The translations under genes were made by a program, and so were the position numbers. A stretch of DNA of 64,000 bases, taken from assembly GCF_900106045.1 (NCBI RefSeq), contig NZ_LT629802.1:5518001-5582000 (forward strand), given 5' to 3'. Numbering within the stretch: position 1 is the stretch's first letter; each line of letters begins with the position of its first letter. The notes below the pieces were generated by a model. It did not search any database and had not been told where the DNA came from. It worked only from the letters and a program-made list of their open reading frames with translations. The DNA is from Pseudomonas mucidolens. Its GTDB lineage: Bacteria > Pseudomonadota > Gammaproteobacteria > Pseudomonadales > Pseudomonadaceae. Shown here piece after piece: positions 26,144 through 35,154 of this stretch.

Positions 26144-26770
26144 ATGATCAGCCAAACCCCAACCTTCAAAGGCTGGCAACTGTTCAGCCTGCTCGCACTG
26201 TTGATCCTGGTGATGAGTGCGCTGGCCGTGGCGCTGCAGCCGGATCTGGTCGAGGGGTTACGCAGTGCCGTTCGCGCCACTGCACGTTCATCCTTTGCAT
26301 TGTTTTTCGCGGCCTTTACCGCCTCTGCCTTTGCTGTCCTGGTCCCCTCGCCATTCTCTAAAGCCCTGGTACGCGAACGACGCTTTATCGGTCTGGCCTT
26401 CGCCTTTTCCCATTTTGTCCATGCCGTATTGATCTATGCCTACGGGCAACTGAACACAGAATTCTGGCCAATGCGCACGGTAGTCGACAACACCCCAGGC
26501 ACGGTCGCCTATGTGTTCATCCTGCTGATGGCACTCACCTCGTTCAAAGGCCCGGCACACCTGCTGGGGGCGCAAGCCTGGAAGGTTCTGCATACCACCG
26601 GCATGTGGATCATCGTTGCTGTGTTCGCCTACGCCAACTTCAAGCGCATCCCCATGAACGCCTGGTACGTGCTGCCGTTTGGTATCACCTGTGCCGCCAT
26701 AACCATCCGCCTGGTCGGCAAGCTGGCTCAGGCCAACAAACGCAGTCAGGTCCGGCAGCCACTTTCTTGA
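26144..26770 (+). CDS. Ferric-reductase-like multi-helix membrane protein
   Basis: A 208-residue inner-membrane protein with about six hydrophobic helices. Histidines are spaced within helices (AFSHFVHAVLIYAYG and KVLHTTGMWIIVAVFAYANF), as in the haem-binding ferric-reductase-like/MsrQ superfamily. It probably passes electrons across or within the membrane. ATG 26144 has AGGAG seven bases upstream; the open frame extends further upstream but without family similarity. It is the first gene of a run that continues with DoxX, DUF692 and DUF2063 genes. Confidence 0.8.
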   Translation: MISQTPTFKGWQLFSLLALLILVMSALAVALQPDLVEGLRSAVRATARSSFALFFAAFTASAFAVLVPSPFSKALVRERRFIGLAFAFSHFVHAVLIYAYGQLNTEFWPMRTVVDNTPGTVAYVFILLMALTSFKGPAHLLGAQAWKVLHTTGMWIIVAVFAYANFKRIPMNAWYVLPFGITCAAITIRLVGKLAQANKRSQVRQPLS

Positions 26771-26793
26771 CAATGAATCGGAGGATTAAACCC

Positions 26794-27300
26794 ATGCAAG
26801 CAAACATCTCATCAGCCCTGAAGTGGCTGCACCTTAACCTTGATCGTGCTGGAGCCTGGGTCGCACCACTGAGCCTGCGAGTTTTCCTGGCATGGGAATT
26901 TCTCGAGGCGGGCCTGGAGAAATGGAACGGTGAAAATTGGTTCCAGAGCATTCAGGCCGCCTTTCCTTTTCCATTTAACTATGTGCCGGCGACGCTGAAT
27001 TGGCAGCTCTCAATGTGGGCCGAATTGCTCTGCTCCATTGCCCTGCTTGTGGGCCTTGGAACACGCCTCTCGGCACTCATCCTGATAGCGGTAACCGTCG
27101 TGGCAACTGCCGCAGTCCATTGGCCAGCCGATTGGTCGACATTGAGCGAACTAGCCCAAGGCTACTCCATCAGCAACAAAGGCTACGGCAATTACAAACT
27201 GCCCTTGATCTACCTCGTAGCGCTCCTGCCGTTGTTGTTCACGGGCGCCGGCAAGCTGAGCCTGGATGCGCTCATTGAGCGATGCGTCAAGCGTCGGTAA
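26794..27300 (+). CDS. DoxX-family membrane protein
   Basis: A 168-residue protein with four hydrophobic helices and the DoxX pattern (LSLRVFLAWEFLEAGLEKW near the N-terminus and LLVGLGTRLSALILIAVTVV in the middle). DoxX proteins accompany DUF692/DUF2063 pairs in many MNIO-type RiPP operons; a redox or quinone-linked role is suspected. GGAGG lies 9 bases before ATG 26794. The start region is nearly duplicated at the start of the next gene. Confidence 0.88.
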   Translation: MQANISSALKWLHLNLDRAGAWVAPLSLRVFLAWEFLEAGLEKWNGENWFQSIQAAFPFPFNYVPATLNWQLSMWAELLCSIALLVGLGTRLSALILIAVTVVATAAVHWPADWSTLSELAQGYSISNKGYGNYKLPLIYLVALLPLLFTGAGKLSLDALIERCVKRR

Positions 27301-27384
27301 ACACGCTGAAACCCGGCCGTGCGTCTATCCATCGCGTACAGGGGTGTCCTCACCTTTCTAATACTGGATCGGAGAATCAAACTC

Positions 27385-28281
27385 ATGCAAACAAACATCT
27401 CCTCACCTATACATATGGCTCCTCCCGAGGCTTCACGGCCACCTTTTCAGGCTTCCGTAGGGCTTGGGTTGCGTCGTGCACTGCTCAACATGCTGAGTGA
27501 CGCACCCTTCGGTGATTTCGACTTTTTGGAGGTGGCTCCGGAAAATTGGATCGGTATCGGTGGCGCTCACGGTGAGGCCCTGCAATCGCTGGCCGAACGC
27601 TATCCGCTGTCGTGCCACGGCCTGTCCCTATCGCTAGGTGGCAGTACGCCGCTCGACAAAGCCTTTCTTGGGCAGGTACGCGGGTTTCTCGATCGTTTCA
27701 ACGTGCCGTTTTACAGCGAGCATCTGAGTTATTGCAGCGACGACGGACATCTTTACGATCTGCTGCCGTTACCATTTACCGAGGAGGCGGTACATCACGT
27801 CGCAGCGCGCATCCGTTGCGCGCAGGACATCCTCGGCCGTCGGCTGGCGGTGGAGAACGTCTCATACTACGCCGCTGCACATCAGGACATGGACGAGCTG
27901 GCCTTCACTAATGCGGTACTGCGCGAAGCCGACTGCGACCTCTTGCTCGACGTCAACAATGTGTACGTCAACTCGGTGAACCACGGTTTTGACCCGAAGG
28001 CTTTCCTGGCAGGTGTGGAGCCAAACCGTGTGATCGCCATGCATGTGGCCGGACACTATGACGAAGCCGATGATTTGATAATCGACAGCCATGGTGCCTC
28101 GGTCAAACCGGTAGTCTGGTCGTTGCTGGCCCAAGCCTATGAGCTCTTTGGAACGAAACCTACGCTGCTCGAACGCGATTTCAACTTTCCACCTTACAAC
28201 GCGCTGGTCGCCGAGCTGGATATCATCAGGCGGCTGCAATGCGAGGCGAATGCGATGGTGCGGGTGGCCGTCGATGGCTGA
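27385..28281 (+). CDS. DUF692 multinuclear non-heme iron oxidase (MNIO)
   Basis: A 298-residue TIM-barrel protein of the DUF692 family, which includes MbnB and TglH and modifies cysteines of ribosomal peptides. Likely iron ligands can be read in order: His in [11 protein letters not shown], Glu-His in YSEHLSY, Glu in VENVSYYA, Asp in [10 protein letters not shown], His in AMHVAGHY, Asp-His in IDSHGASV and Glu/Asp in LLERDFNFP. Its start ([10 protein letters not shown]) follows GGAG. Its end overlaps the DUF2063 gene by 8 bases. The likely substrate is the EGKCG protein encoded at 30896-31426. Confidence 0.93.
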   Translation: MQTNISSPIHMAPPEASRPPFQASVGLGLRRALLNMLSDAPFGDFDFLEVAPENWIGIGGAHGEALQSLAERYPLSCHGLSLSLGGSTPLDKAFLGQVRGFLDRFNVPFYSEHLSYCSDDGHLYDLLPLPFTEEAVHHVAARIRCAQDILGRRLAVENVSYYAAAHQDMDELAFTNAVLREADCDLLLDVNNVYVNSVNHGFDPKAFLAGVEPNRVIAMHVAGHYDEADDLIIDSHGASVKPVVWSLLAQAYELFGTKPTLLERDFNFPPYNALVAELDIIRRLQCEANAMVRVAVDG

Positions 28282-29083
28282 CTTCTCCCCGAGTTTGCAC
28301 AGCCAACAGCTCGCGCTGACCCGTTACCTGCGTGACCCGGACGGCCATGCGCCCCCGGCGGGGATGGACCCCGTACGGGCGAAAGTCTATCTCAACCTGA
28401 TTCTCAACAACCTGTTGGGGTTGTTGGGCGGAACATTTCCGGTATTGATTGCCGTGCTGGGTGAGGCCGGTTGGCGGGCCCTGGTGCGAAGATTCTTGCG
28501 TGACTACCGATCGCAAACGCCGTACTTCGGTGAAGTTGCCCGGGAGTTTGTAGCGTTCGTCGCCAGCCTGGAGGAGTCGCCAGGCCAGGAACACCCCTGG
28601 TACCCGTTCCTGCCTGAGCTCGCCCATTACGAGTGGATGGAGATGGCGTTGCAACAGGTCGATGCGGCGCCGTTTCAGACAGGCGATGCCGAGCAGTTAC
28701 TCGAACGTCCGCTTCGGTTATCACCGCTCGCCTGGCCGCTGGCCTACACATGGGCTGTACACCGGCTCGGGCCTGGTCACCTACCAGCCGCAGCACTGGA
28801 GCCGCCAACGTTACTCCTGATCTGCCGTGTACCGGGTGGGCAGGTGCGATTCTCCGAGCTCAGCCCGCTGGCATGGCGCCTGCTGCAGCGGATCGAGCAG
28901 TTCCCAGCGTTGGATGGCCGAGCGCAGTTGCAGGCATTGGCCGGGGAGGTTGGCGCGCCAGACCTGGCCAGCTTCGTTGCCGACGCGCTGGTGCTTTTGC
29001 GCCAGCTGCATAAACAGGCCGTCGTCGGCACGGCGAGCGCGCCTAGTTTTAGCGGTATCACTGCGCACGCTATGTGGGCATAG
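28274..29083 (+). CDS. DUF2063 partner protein of the MNIO enzyme
   Basis: A 269-residue cytoplasmic protein. The N-terminal DUF2063 domain (about residues 5-95) includes [19 protein letters not shown] and the [20 protein letters not shown] segment. The rest resembles the C-terminal partner domain of MNIO-RiPP systems, which binds the precursor peptide and activates the DUF692 enzyme. The overlap with the DUF692 gene supports a stable complex. Confidence 0.9.
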   Translation: MADFSPSLHSQQLALTRYLRDPDGHAPPAGMDPVRAKVYLNLILNNLLGLLGGTFPVLIAVLGEAGWRALVRRFLRDYRSQTPYFGEVAREFVAFVASLEESPGQEHPWYPFLPELAHYEWMEMALQQVDAAPFQTGDAEQLLERPLRLSPLAWPLAYTWAVHRLGPGHLPAAALEPPTLLLICRVPGGQVRFSELSPLAWRLLQRIEQFPALDGRAQLQALAGEVGAPDLASFVADALVLLRQLHKQAVVGTASAPSFSGITAHAMWA

Positions 29084-29092
29084 GAGTAAGCA

Positions 29093-30414
29093 ATGAGCAA
29101 AATCCAATCTGATATGAAATCCGGGCGTCCAGCAGTGGACCGGCTAAGGGTCCAGACCTACACCAACGGCATAATTGGTCCCAGCCTGCCAATGCTGGGA
29201 CCATTATCCGATGGTGGAACCCTGATCACGGGTACCCCACCGGGCTGCTGGGGCCCGATGATCACACCGTCATTCCAGGGTGGCCACGAGGTGACCCAGC
29301 CGGTTGCGATAGTCGGTGCCGAAGTCGGTGATGCTGTCGCACTGAAGATCCAGCGCATGCGCGTCACCTCGCTTGCCACCTCTTCAGGGGTGATGAAGTT
29401 TGTCGAAGGTCGATATCACGGTGACCCGTTCGTATCCAAGTTTTGTTCGACCTGTGGCACTGAACATCCGGCCAGTCATGTCGAAGGGATTGGCGAGGAG
29501 GCGATACGCTGCAATCACTGTGGCGAGGAGGTAAGCGCCTTCCAGTTCAGCCATGGCTACGTGATCGTGTTTGACCAGGAAAACCAGGTCAGTCTGACGG
29601 TCAACCAAGACGTGGCGAACCGCCTGGCGGGTAACGCCTCGCAAATGGCTGCATTGCCGGAGCTGGCGGCGCAGCATTCGATTCTCTCGCTGGCTCGCGC
29701 TGAGATTCCCGGCCTGGCCGCTCACATGCGGCCGTTTCTCGGCAACATCGGCACCACGCCCGCTCGGGATATTCCGGACTCGCACAACTGTGCCGATTTC
29801 GGCCAGTATCTGGTTGGAGCCCCGCATCGTTACGGCCTGACCCATGACGAACTGCATGCAGCCAAGACCGATGGGCACATGGACACGAACTCGGTGCGCG
29901 AAGGAGCCATCCTGATCTGCCCGGTCAAGGTTCGTACATGGGCGACATGCACGCGCAGCAAGGAAATGGCGAGATCGCTGGGCACGCCACGGATGTCTCG
30001 GGCGAAACGGAGTTGACGGTGGAGGTCATCAAAAACCTCATGCTCGAAGGCCCGATCCTGCTGCAGAACATCGACGACCTGCCTCCCATGGCGCGGCCAA
30101 TGAGTGCCGAGCAACATCAAAAAGTGCTTGAACTGGGTGTGCGTTGGGGCCAACTCGAGGTCGAGCGAAATGGCCCGATCACCTTCATTGGCAGCGGCGT
30201 GAACCTCAACCGTGCAACCGAGAATGGATTGCAGCGCGCTGCGGCAGTAACCGGATTGCCCTACGATGAAGTCCTCAACCGCGCCACGATCACCGGCTCC
30301 ATAGAAATCAGCCGATTACCCGGCACCGTCCGCGTCACTTTCCTATGTCCTATGGACATCCTCGACCGCATGGGGATTGGGCATCTGGTACGTGAGAAGT
30401 ACCCGCTCCAATAA
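29093..30414 (+). pseudogene. Acetamidase/formamidase (FmdA/AmdA family), frameshifted
   Basis: The first frame, from 29093, contains the family features GPMITPSFQGGHEVT and a zinc-ribbon-like insert with CSTCG and CNHCGEE, and reaches GAILICPVKVR at about 29935, where it shifts into nonsense and stops at 30016. A second frame resumes at 29938 with MGDMHAQQGNGEIAGHATDV, exactly where family members continue, and runs to 30412. The intact sequence should read KV-x-GALxYxGDMHA, so around 13 bases are missing. It lies 9 bases after the DUF2063 gene, at the end of the MNIO operon. Either it is inactivated, or the assembly is wrong here. Confidence 0.85.
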
Positions 30415-30895
30415 CCGTCGGGCTTGCAAGGCCTGGCTCGATCCAGAGCCAGGCCACATCCGTGCGTCTTCGGTAATCGCCTTGATTTCTCCAGCATGAA
30501 CTGTGCCTTGCAATACCCTGCGAAACATTCACCTCATCAGCCGACGCTGTCGGACACTTCACCTGTTTCTCCCTTTCGATCTTGAAGCACCACGCCGCCG
30601 GGAACGGGTTTCCCGTTGGCCGAAACTCCGTGTGACTTGTACCCCTGTGTATCCGGGCGTGACATCCGGGAGTTGGCTTACAAATGCTCTTTCCAGTGGA
30701 TACACCGTAGATACATTGCTACGGCTAAATGGTCTTGCCCGAATGAAGTTTGCCCTGTCGAGGTGGAGGATGCTTACGCGCATGCCGCTCGGGGATTCCC
30801 GGCTTCTTCCACTTCGCCTTGCGCTTCCTTGAGGGTTTACCCGTCCTTGTGGCATGACCCGCGGCCTGGCCGCACACAGTATCTGGAGAAACACT
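30415..30895. other. 481-base region between the acetamidase and EGKCG genes
   Basis: No convincing gene. It holds a perfect 10-base hairpin (30430-30439 with 30446-30455, no T-run), the regulator box D1 at 30637-30653, a GATACA repeat with 11-base spacing at 30699-30715, and the promoter of the EGKCG gene. Confidence 0.6.
30637..30653 (+). promoter_or_regulatory. Direct-repeat box D1 upstream of the EGKCG gene
   Basis: TTGTACCCCTGTGTATC: TGTACC and TGTATC units 10 bases apart, in the same orientation as the gene, about 240 bases before its start. Confidence 0.5.
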
Positions 30896-31426
30896 ATGTA
30901 CCGTATCCCGTTCTCGAACAAAACCAGTCTCGGCCTGGCCACCATTGCTTTGGCCGGCGGCATGAGCCTGGCGTCGTCCGCCGCCTTTGCCGTGGAAGCA
31001 TTGCCTCAGGGCTACCAATTGGCCGCGGCGGAAAAAACCGGGGAAGGCAAGTGTGGTGAAGGCAAATGCGGTTCCAGCGAAGCCAGTGCGAAAGCCACCA
31101 CGGCCGAGGGCAAATGTGGTGAAGGCAAGTGTGGTTCCAGCGAAGCCAGTACGAAGGCCACCACGGTCGAGGGTAAATGCGGGGAAGGCAAGTGTGGCGA
31201 CGACTCCTTCACCAGCACCGACACCAACGGCGATGGCCTCGTTTCGCTCAAGGAGCTTTTGACCGTGGCTCCGAAGGGTGGTGAGGAATTCAAAGCGATG
31301 GACACCAACAACGATGGTTACCTCTCCGAGGGCGAGGTCTACACGTTCAGGAGCAACCAGTACACCTCCAACGGCAAGAAAGTACCCACCGAGCTTTTCA
31401 CCCGCCTGAGCAAAGCCCGGAGCTGA
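30896..31426 (+). CDS. Exported EGKCG-repeat / EF-hand protein, likely MNIO RiPP precursor
   Basis: A 176-residue exported protein. Residues 1-32 form a long signal peptide ending SSAAFA. Residues 50-101 hold six EGKCG motifs in three pairs, separated by an 11-residue linker of the form SSEAS-x-KATT-x. Residues 109-120 and 136-147 are canonical EF-hand loops (DTNGDGLVSLKE and DTNNDGYLSEGE). EGKCG motifs are the sites modified by MNIO enzymes in HvfA-type copper-binding peptides, so this is probably the substrate of the DUF692/DUF2063 pair upstream. GGAG lies 7 bases before ATG 30896. An alternative is an unmodified Cys- and calcium-binding metal buffer. Confidence 0.88.
   Translation: MYRIPFSNKTSLGLATIALAGGMSLASSAAFAVEALPQGYQLAAAEKTGEGKCGEGKCGSSEASAKATTAEGKCGEGKCGSSEASTKATTVEGKCGEGKCGDDSFTSTDTNGDGLVSLKELLTVAPKGGEEFKAMDTNNDGYLSEGEVYTFRSNQYTSNGKKVPTELFTRLSKARS
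31043..31198 (+). repeat. 63-base coding repeats in the EGKCG gene
   Basis: Units begin at 31043 and 31106, with a partial third from 31169. Each encodes a pair of EGKCG motifs plus a linker. The near-identity of the units shows recent tandem duplication. Confidence 0.9.
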
Positions 31427-31446
31427 TCCCGGCACCTGCACCTTCC

Positions 31447-31475
31447 CCCCTCCCTGCGCCTGTGGCCGGGGAGGG
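31447..31475 (+). terminator. Probable terminator after the EGKCG gene
   Basis: CCCCTCCC (31447-31454) and GGGGAGGG (31468-31475) form a GC-rich stem 20 bases after the stop. The T-run is weak (CGGTTTGCC). Confidence 0.55.
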
Positions 31476-31618
31476 CGGTTTGCCTTGTGTAGAATTGCTC
31501 TGACTCCAGCCTCGTGTTTTTGTCGGCGTTGTCGACTGCATTGAAGTCTTCCACGATTCGGGACGATACCCTGATGAACCAATCGAGCGCAGCTTCTTCC
31601 GGGCCCGTATGGCGTCAC

Positions 31619-32204
31619 TCAGTCTGAAAGGTCTCGCGATACGCGTATAGCTGCGCCCAGGAGCCGCCCTTCTTCGTCTCCTACGAAGCGCCGTTCTCTA
31701 CCCTTTCCAGGTTTGGGCTTTCGAATGCCCACGACAGGGTTGAACGTGAGGCCGAGCCCCCATTCTTTGATTGCTGTGGAGTAAAGATGGTCCAGGAGCG
31801 CCAACTCAAGCCGACCGGTGTTATTGCTGGTCAATGTGCTCTTGCGGGCTGCGGGCTGAGACAGTCGCTTATCACGGTAAGCCGCAATGATTTCGCTGGA
31901 GAGGGCTGCAAGCGAGTATTTACCCAGCTCGGTAGTGAGCTTTTTTGCCTTGCTCGCCTCGCCTTTCTGAGTCGGAGGCTTTTTGGTGGGGATAAGACAG
32001 ATAACGCTTCAGCGCCGCCTCTAGGGTCATCCGCTCTGATCCGCTCCGCTGGATGTAGACACCTCTGACCATCTCGTCTTCGGCTCGACGTGACCAGTCT
32101 TCTGCATCGCGTTTGGTGCGGAACGTCTTGGAAGCTGTCGGTCATCCGATTTTTCGAATGACCGCTTTTCACGTGCCTGAAGGGGTGTTTACGAGAGTTG
32201 CCAT
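31619..32204 (-). pseudogene. Phage-type site-specific integrase, decayed and truncated
   Basis: Read on the minus strand from ATG 32204 (GGAG six bases upstream), the frame begins MATLVNTPSGT, meets TGA where a Trp is expected (32169-32171), continues KAVIRKIG, meets a second TGA in place of Trp (32142-32144), then reads PTASKTFRTKRDAEDWSRRA, as in shufflon/P4-like integrase N-termini. A frameshift near 31985 moves on to KPPTQKGEASKAKKL and TSNNTGRLELALLDHLYSTA, ending at 31619 before the catalytic domain. It starts about 105 bases beyond the 3' end of the tRNA, the usual place for a tRNA-targeting integrase. Confidence 0.85.
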
Positions 32205-32309
32205 GCTGTTCTCCGAAGACATCGGCACGGACTGTACCGAAACTGTACCTCGGAGGCATTCCAAAACACCCTCTCGAAACTGCAGCGTTGCTGCAACCCT
32301 TGATTTATA

Positions 32310-32386
32310 TGGTGGGCCCAGTAGGACTCGAACCTACGACCAAAGGATTATGAGTCCTCTGCTCTAACCAACTGAGCTATAGGCCC
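32310..32386 (-). tRNA. tRNA-Ile2 (CAU anticodon, lysidine type)
   Basis: The minus strand folds as a 77-base tRNA, beginning GGGCCTATAGCTCAG and ending in an encoded CCA. The anticodon loop reads CTCATAA, with anticodon CAT. The body matches the Ile2 (AUA-decoding) tRNA rather than elongator or initiator Met, judging by the GAGGACTCATAATCC arm; automatic tools may label it Met. A decayed integrase follows its 3' end. Confidence 0.9.
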
Positions 32387-32401
32387 TCAGTAGGTCGCGG
32401 A

Positions 32402-33120
32402 TTATAACGATGGTTTCTCTACTGTGCTATCCGAAAAATCCGAATGGGTCATACGAAGGACGGTTGTGGCGAAGATGTCGGCGGGCAGGGGCAGGCTGAC
32501 GATGTAGCCTTGCATCTGTTGGCAGCCCTCTGCCGCGAGGAAGGCTTGCTGGGCGGTAGTTTCCACGCCTTCGGCGATGATGGTGAATTGCATGCTGTGA
32601 CCCAGGGCGATGATAGCGCGCACGATAGCCGCGTCGTGGGGGGCGTTCGGCAGGCCGCGGACGAAGATTGGTCGATTTTCAGGAAGTCCAGCGGCAGGCG
32701 TTTCAGGTAACGGAGGGAGTAGTAGTCTGTACCGAAGTCGTCATGGGACTTTCTCCAGGCACGCTTCTGTCGGCAGGCTTGTTCCAGTAACAGGATGATG
32801 AATTCGTCGCCTCCCAGTCGGGCTACCGTATCGATGTCGCGCAACTGATCCTTGAGCCGAACGGCGATGCCCTTGAGCAGCAGGTCGCCAATCGGGTGAC
32901 CGCCAAGCGCTTCTGAATCAGGCGCATGTGGCCTGCCGCCAGGCCCTGGTAGCGGCCGTCTTCATCGATACTCAAACGGCCGCCATGCTGCATCAACGCC
33001 CAGACGTAACTCCGGGTGGTCCGCCAGCCAGTCATGCTCTTCATCGGTGAGAGTCAGCGCAGCAGCCGTTGCGGTCCAGGTCAGCAGCGACAGCAGTAGC
33101 ACAATCGGCAATCTGGGCAT
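32402..33120 (-). pseudogene. Sensor GGDEF/EAL protein, decayed
   Basis: From ATG 33120 the minus strand reads a signal peptide (PRLPIVLLLSLLTWTATAAA) and the start of a periplasmic solute-binding sensor (DEEHDWLADHPELRLGVDAA), then shifts frame after FEYR. Further on come a GGDEF core (VARLGGDEFIILLLEQ), then EAL-domain pieces DDFGTDYYSLRYLKRLPLDF and, after another shift, RAIIALGHSMQFTIIAEGVE to the C-terminus at 32402. An intact gene would be over 2.5 kb; most of the sensor, GGDEF and EAL domains are deleted. It is a remnant of a cyclic-di-GMP enzyme. Confidence 0.85.
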
Positions 33121-33204
33121 AACGGTCTCGTTATGGCACGGGGAATGTTCGAGTGTAGACGGGCATAGCGGGAGGAGGTGACGCGGGGGGCATTAATCTG
33201 CACA

Positions 33205-33236
33205 AAGCAAAACCCCCGGCAGGGCCGGGGGTTTTG
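33205..33236 (-). terminator. Terminator of the rpoD operon
   Basis: On the minus strand AAAACCCCCGGC-CCT-GCCGGGGGTTTT is a near-perfect stem 4 bases after the rpoD stop. The A/T arms make it usable in both directions. Confidence 0.92.
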
Positions 33237-33239
33237 TGA

Positions 33240-35087
<1,848 letters not shown>

Positions 35088-35154
35088 AACACCCTATCCA
35101 CTGAAGGTCTTGGCGGGCAAAAAACAAGCCGAGGATTATACCCGAGCTATGACC

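Noticed and set aside
30699..30715. GATACA-CCGTA-GATACA as another regulator box
   Set aside because: The spacing is 11 rather than 10 bases and the outer bases differ; noted in the intergenic description but not counted as a site.
32310..32386. tRNA-Met label for the CAU tRNA
   Set aside because: The anticodon arm and acceptor stem fit the Ile2 type, whose CAU is modified to lysidine, better than elongator or initiator Met.
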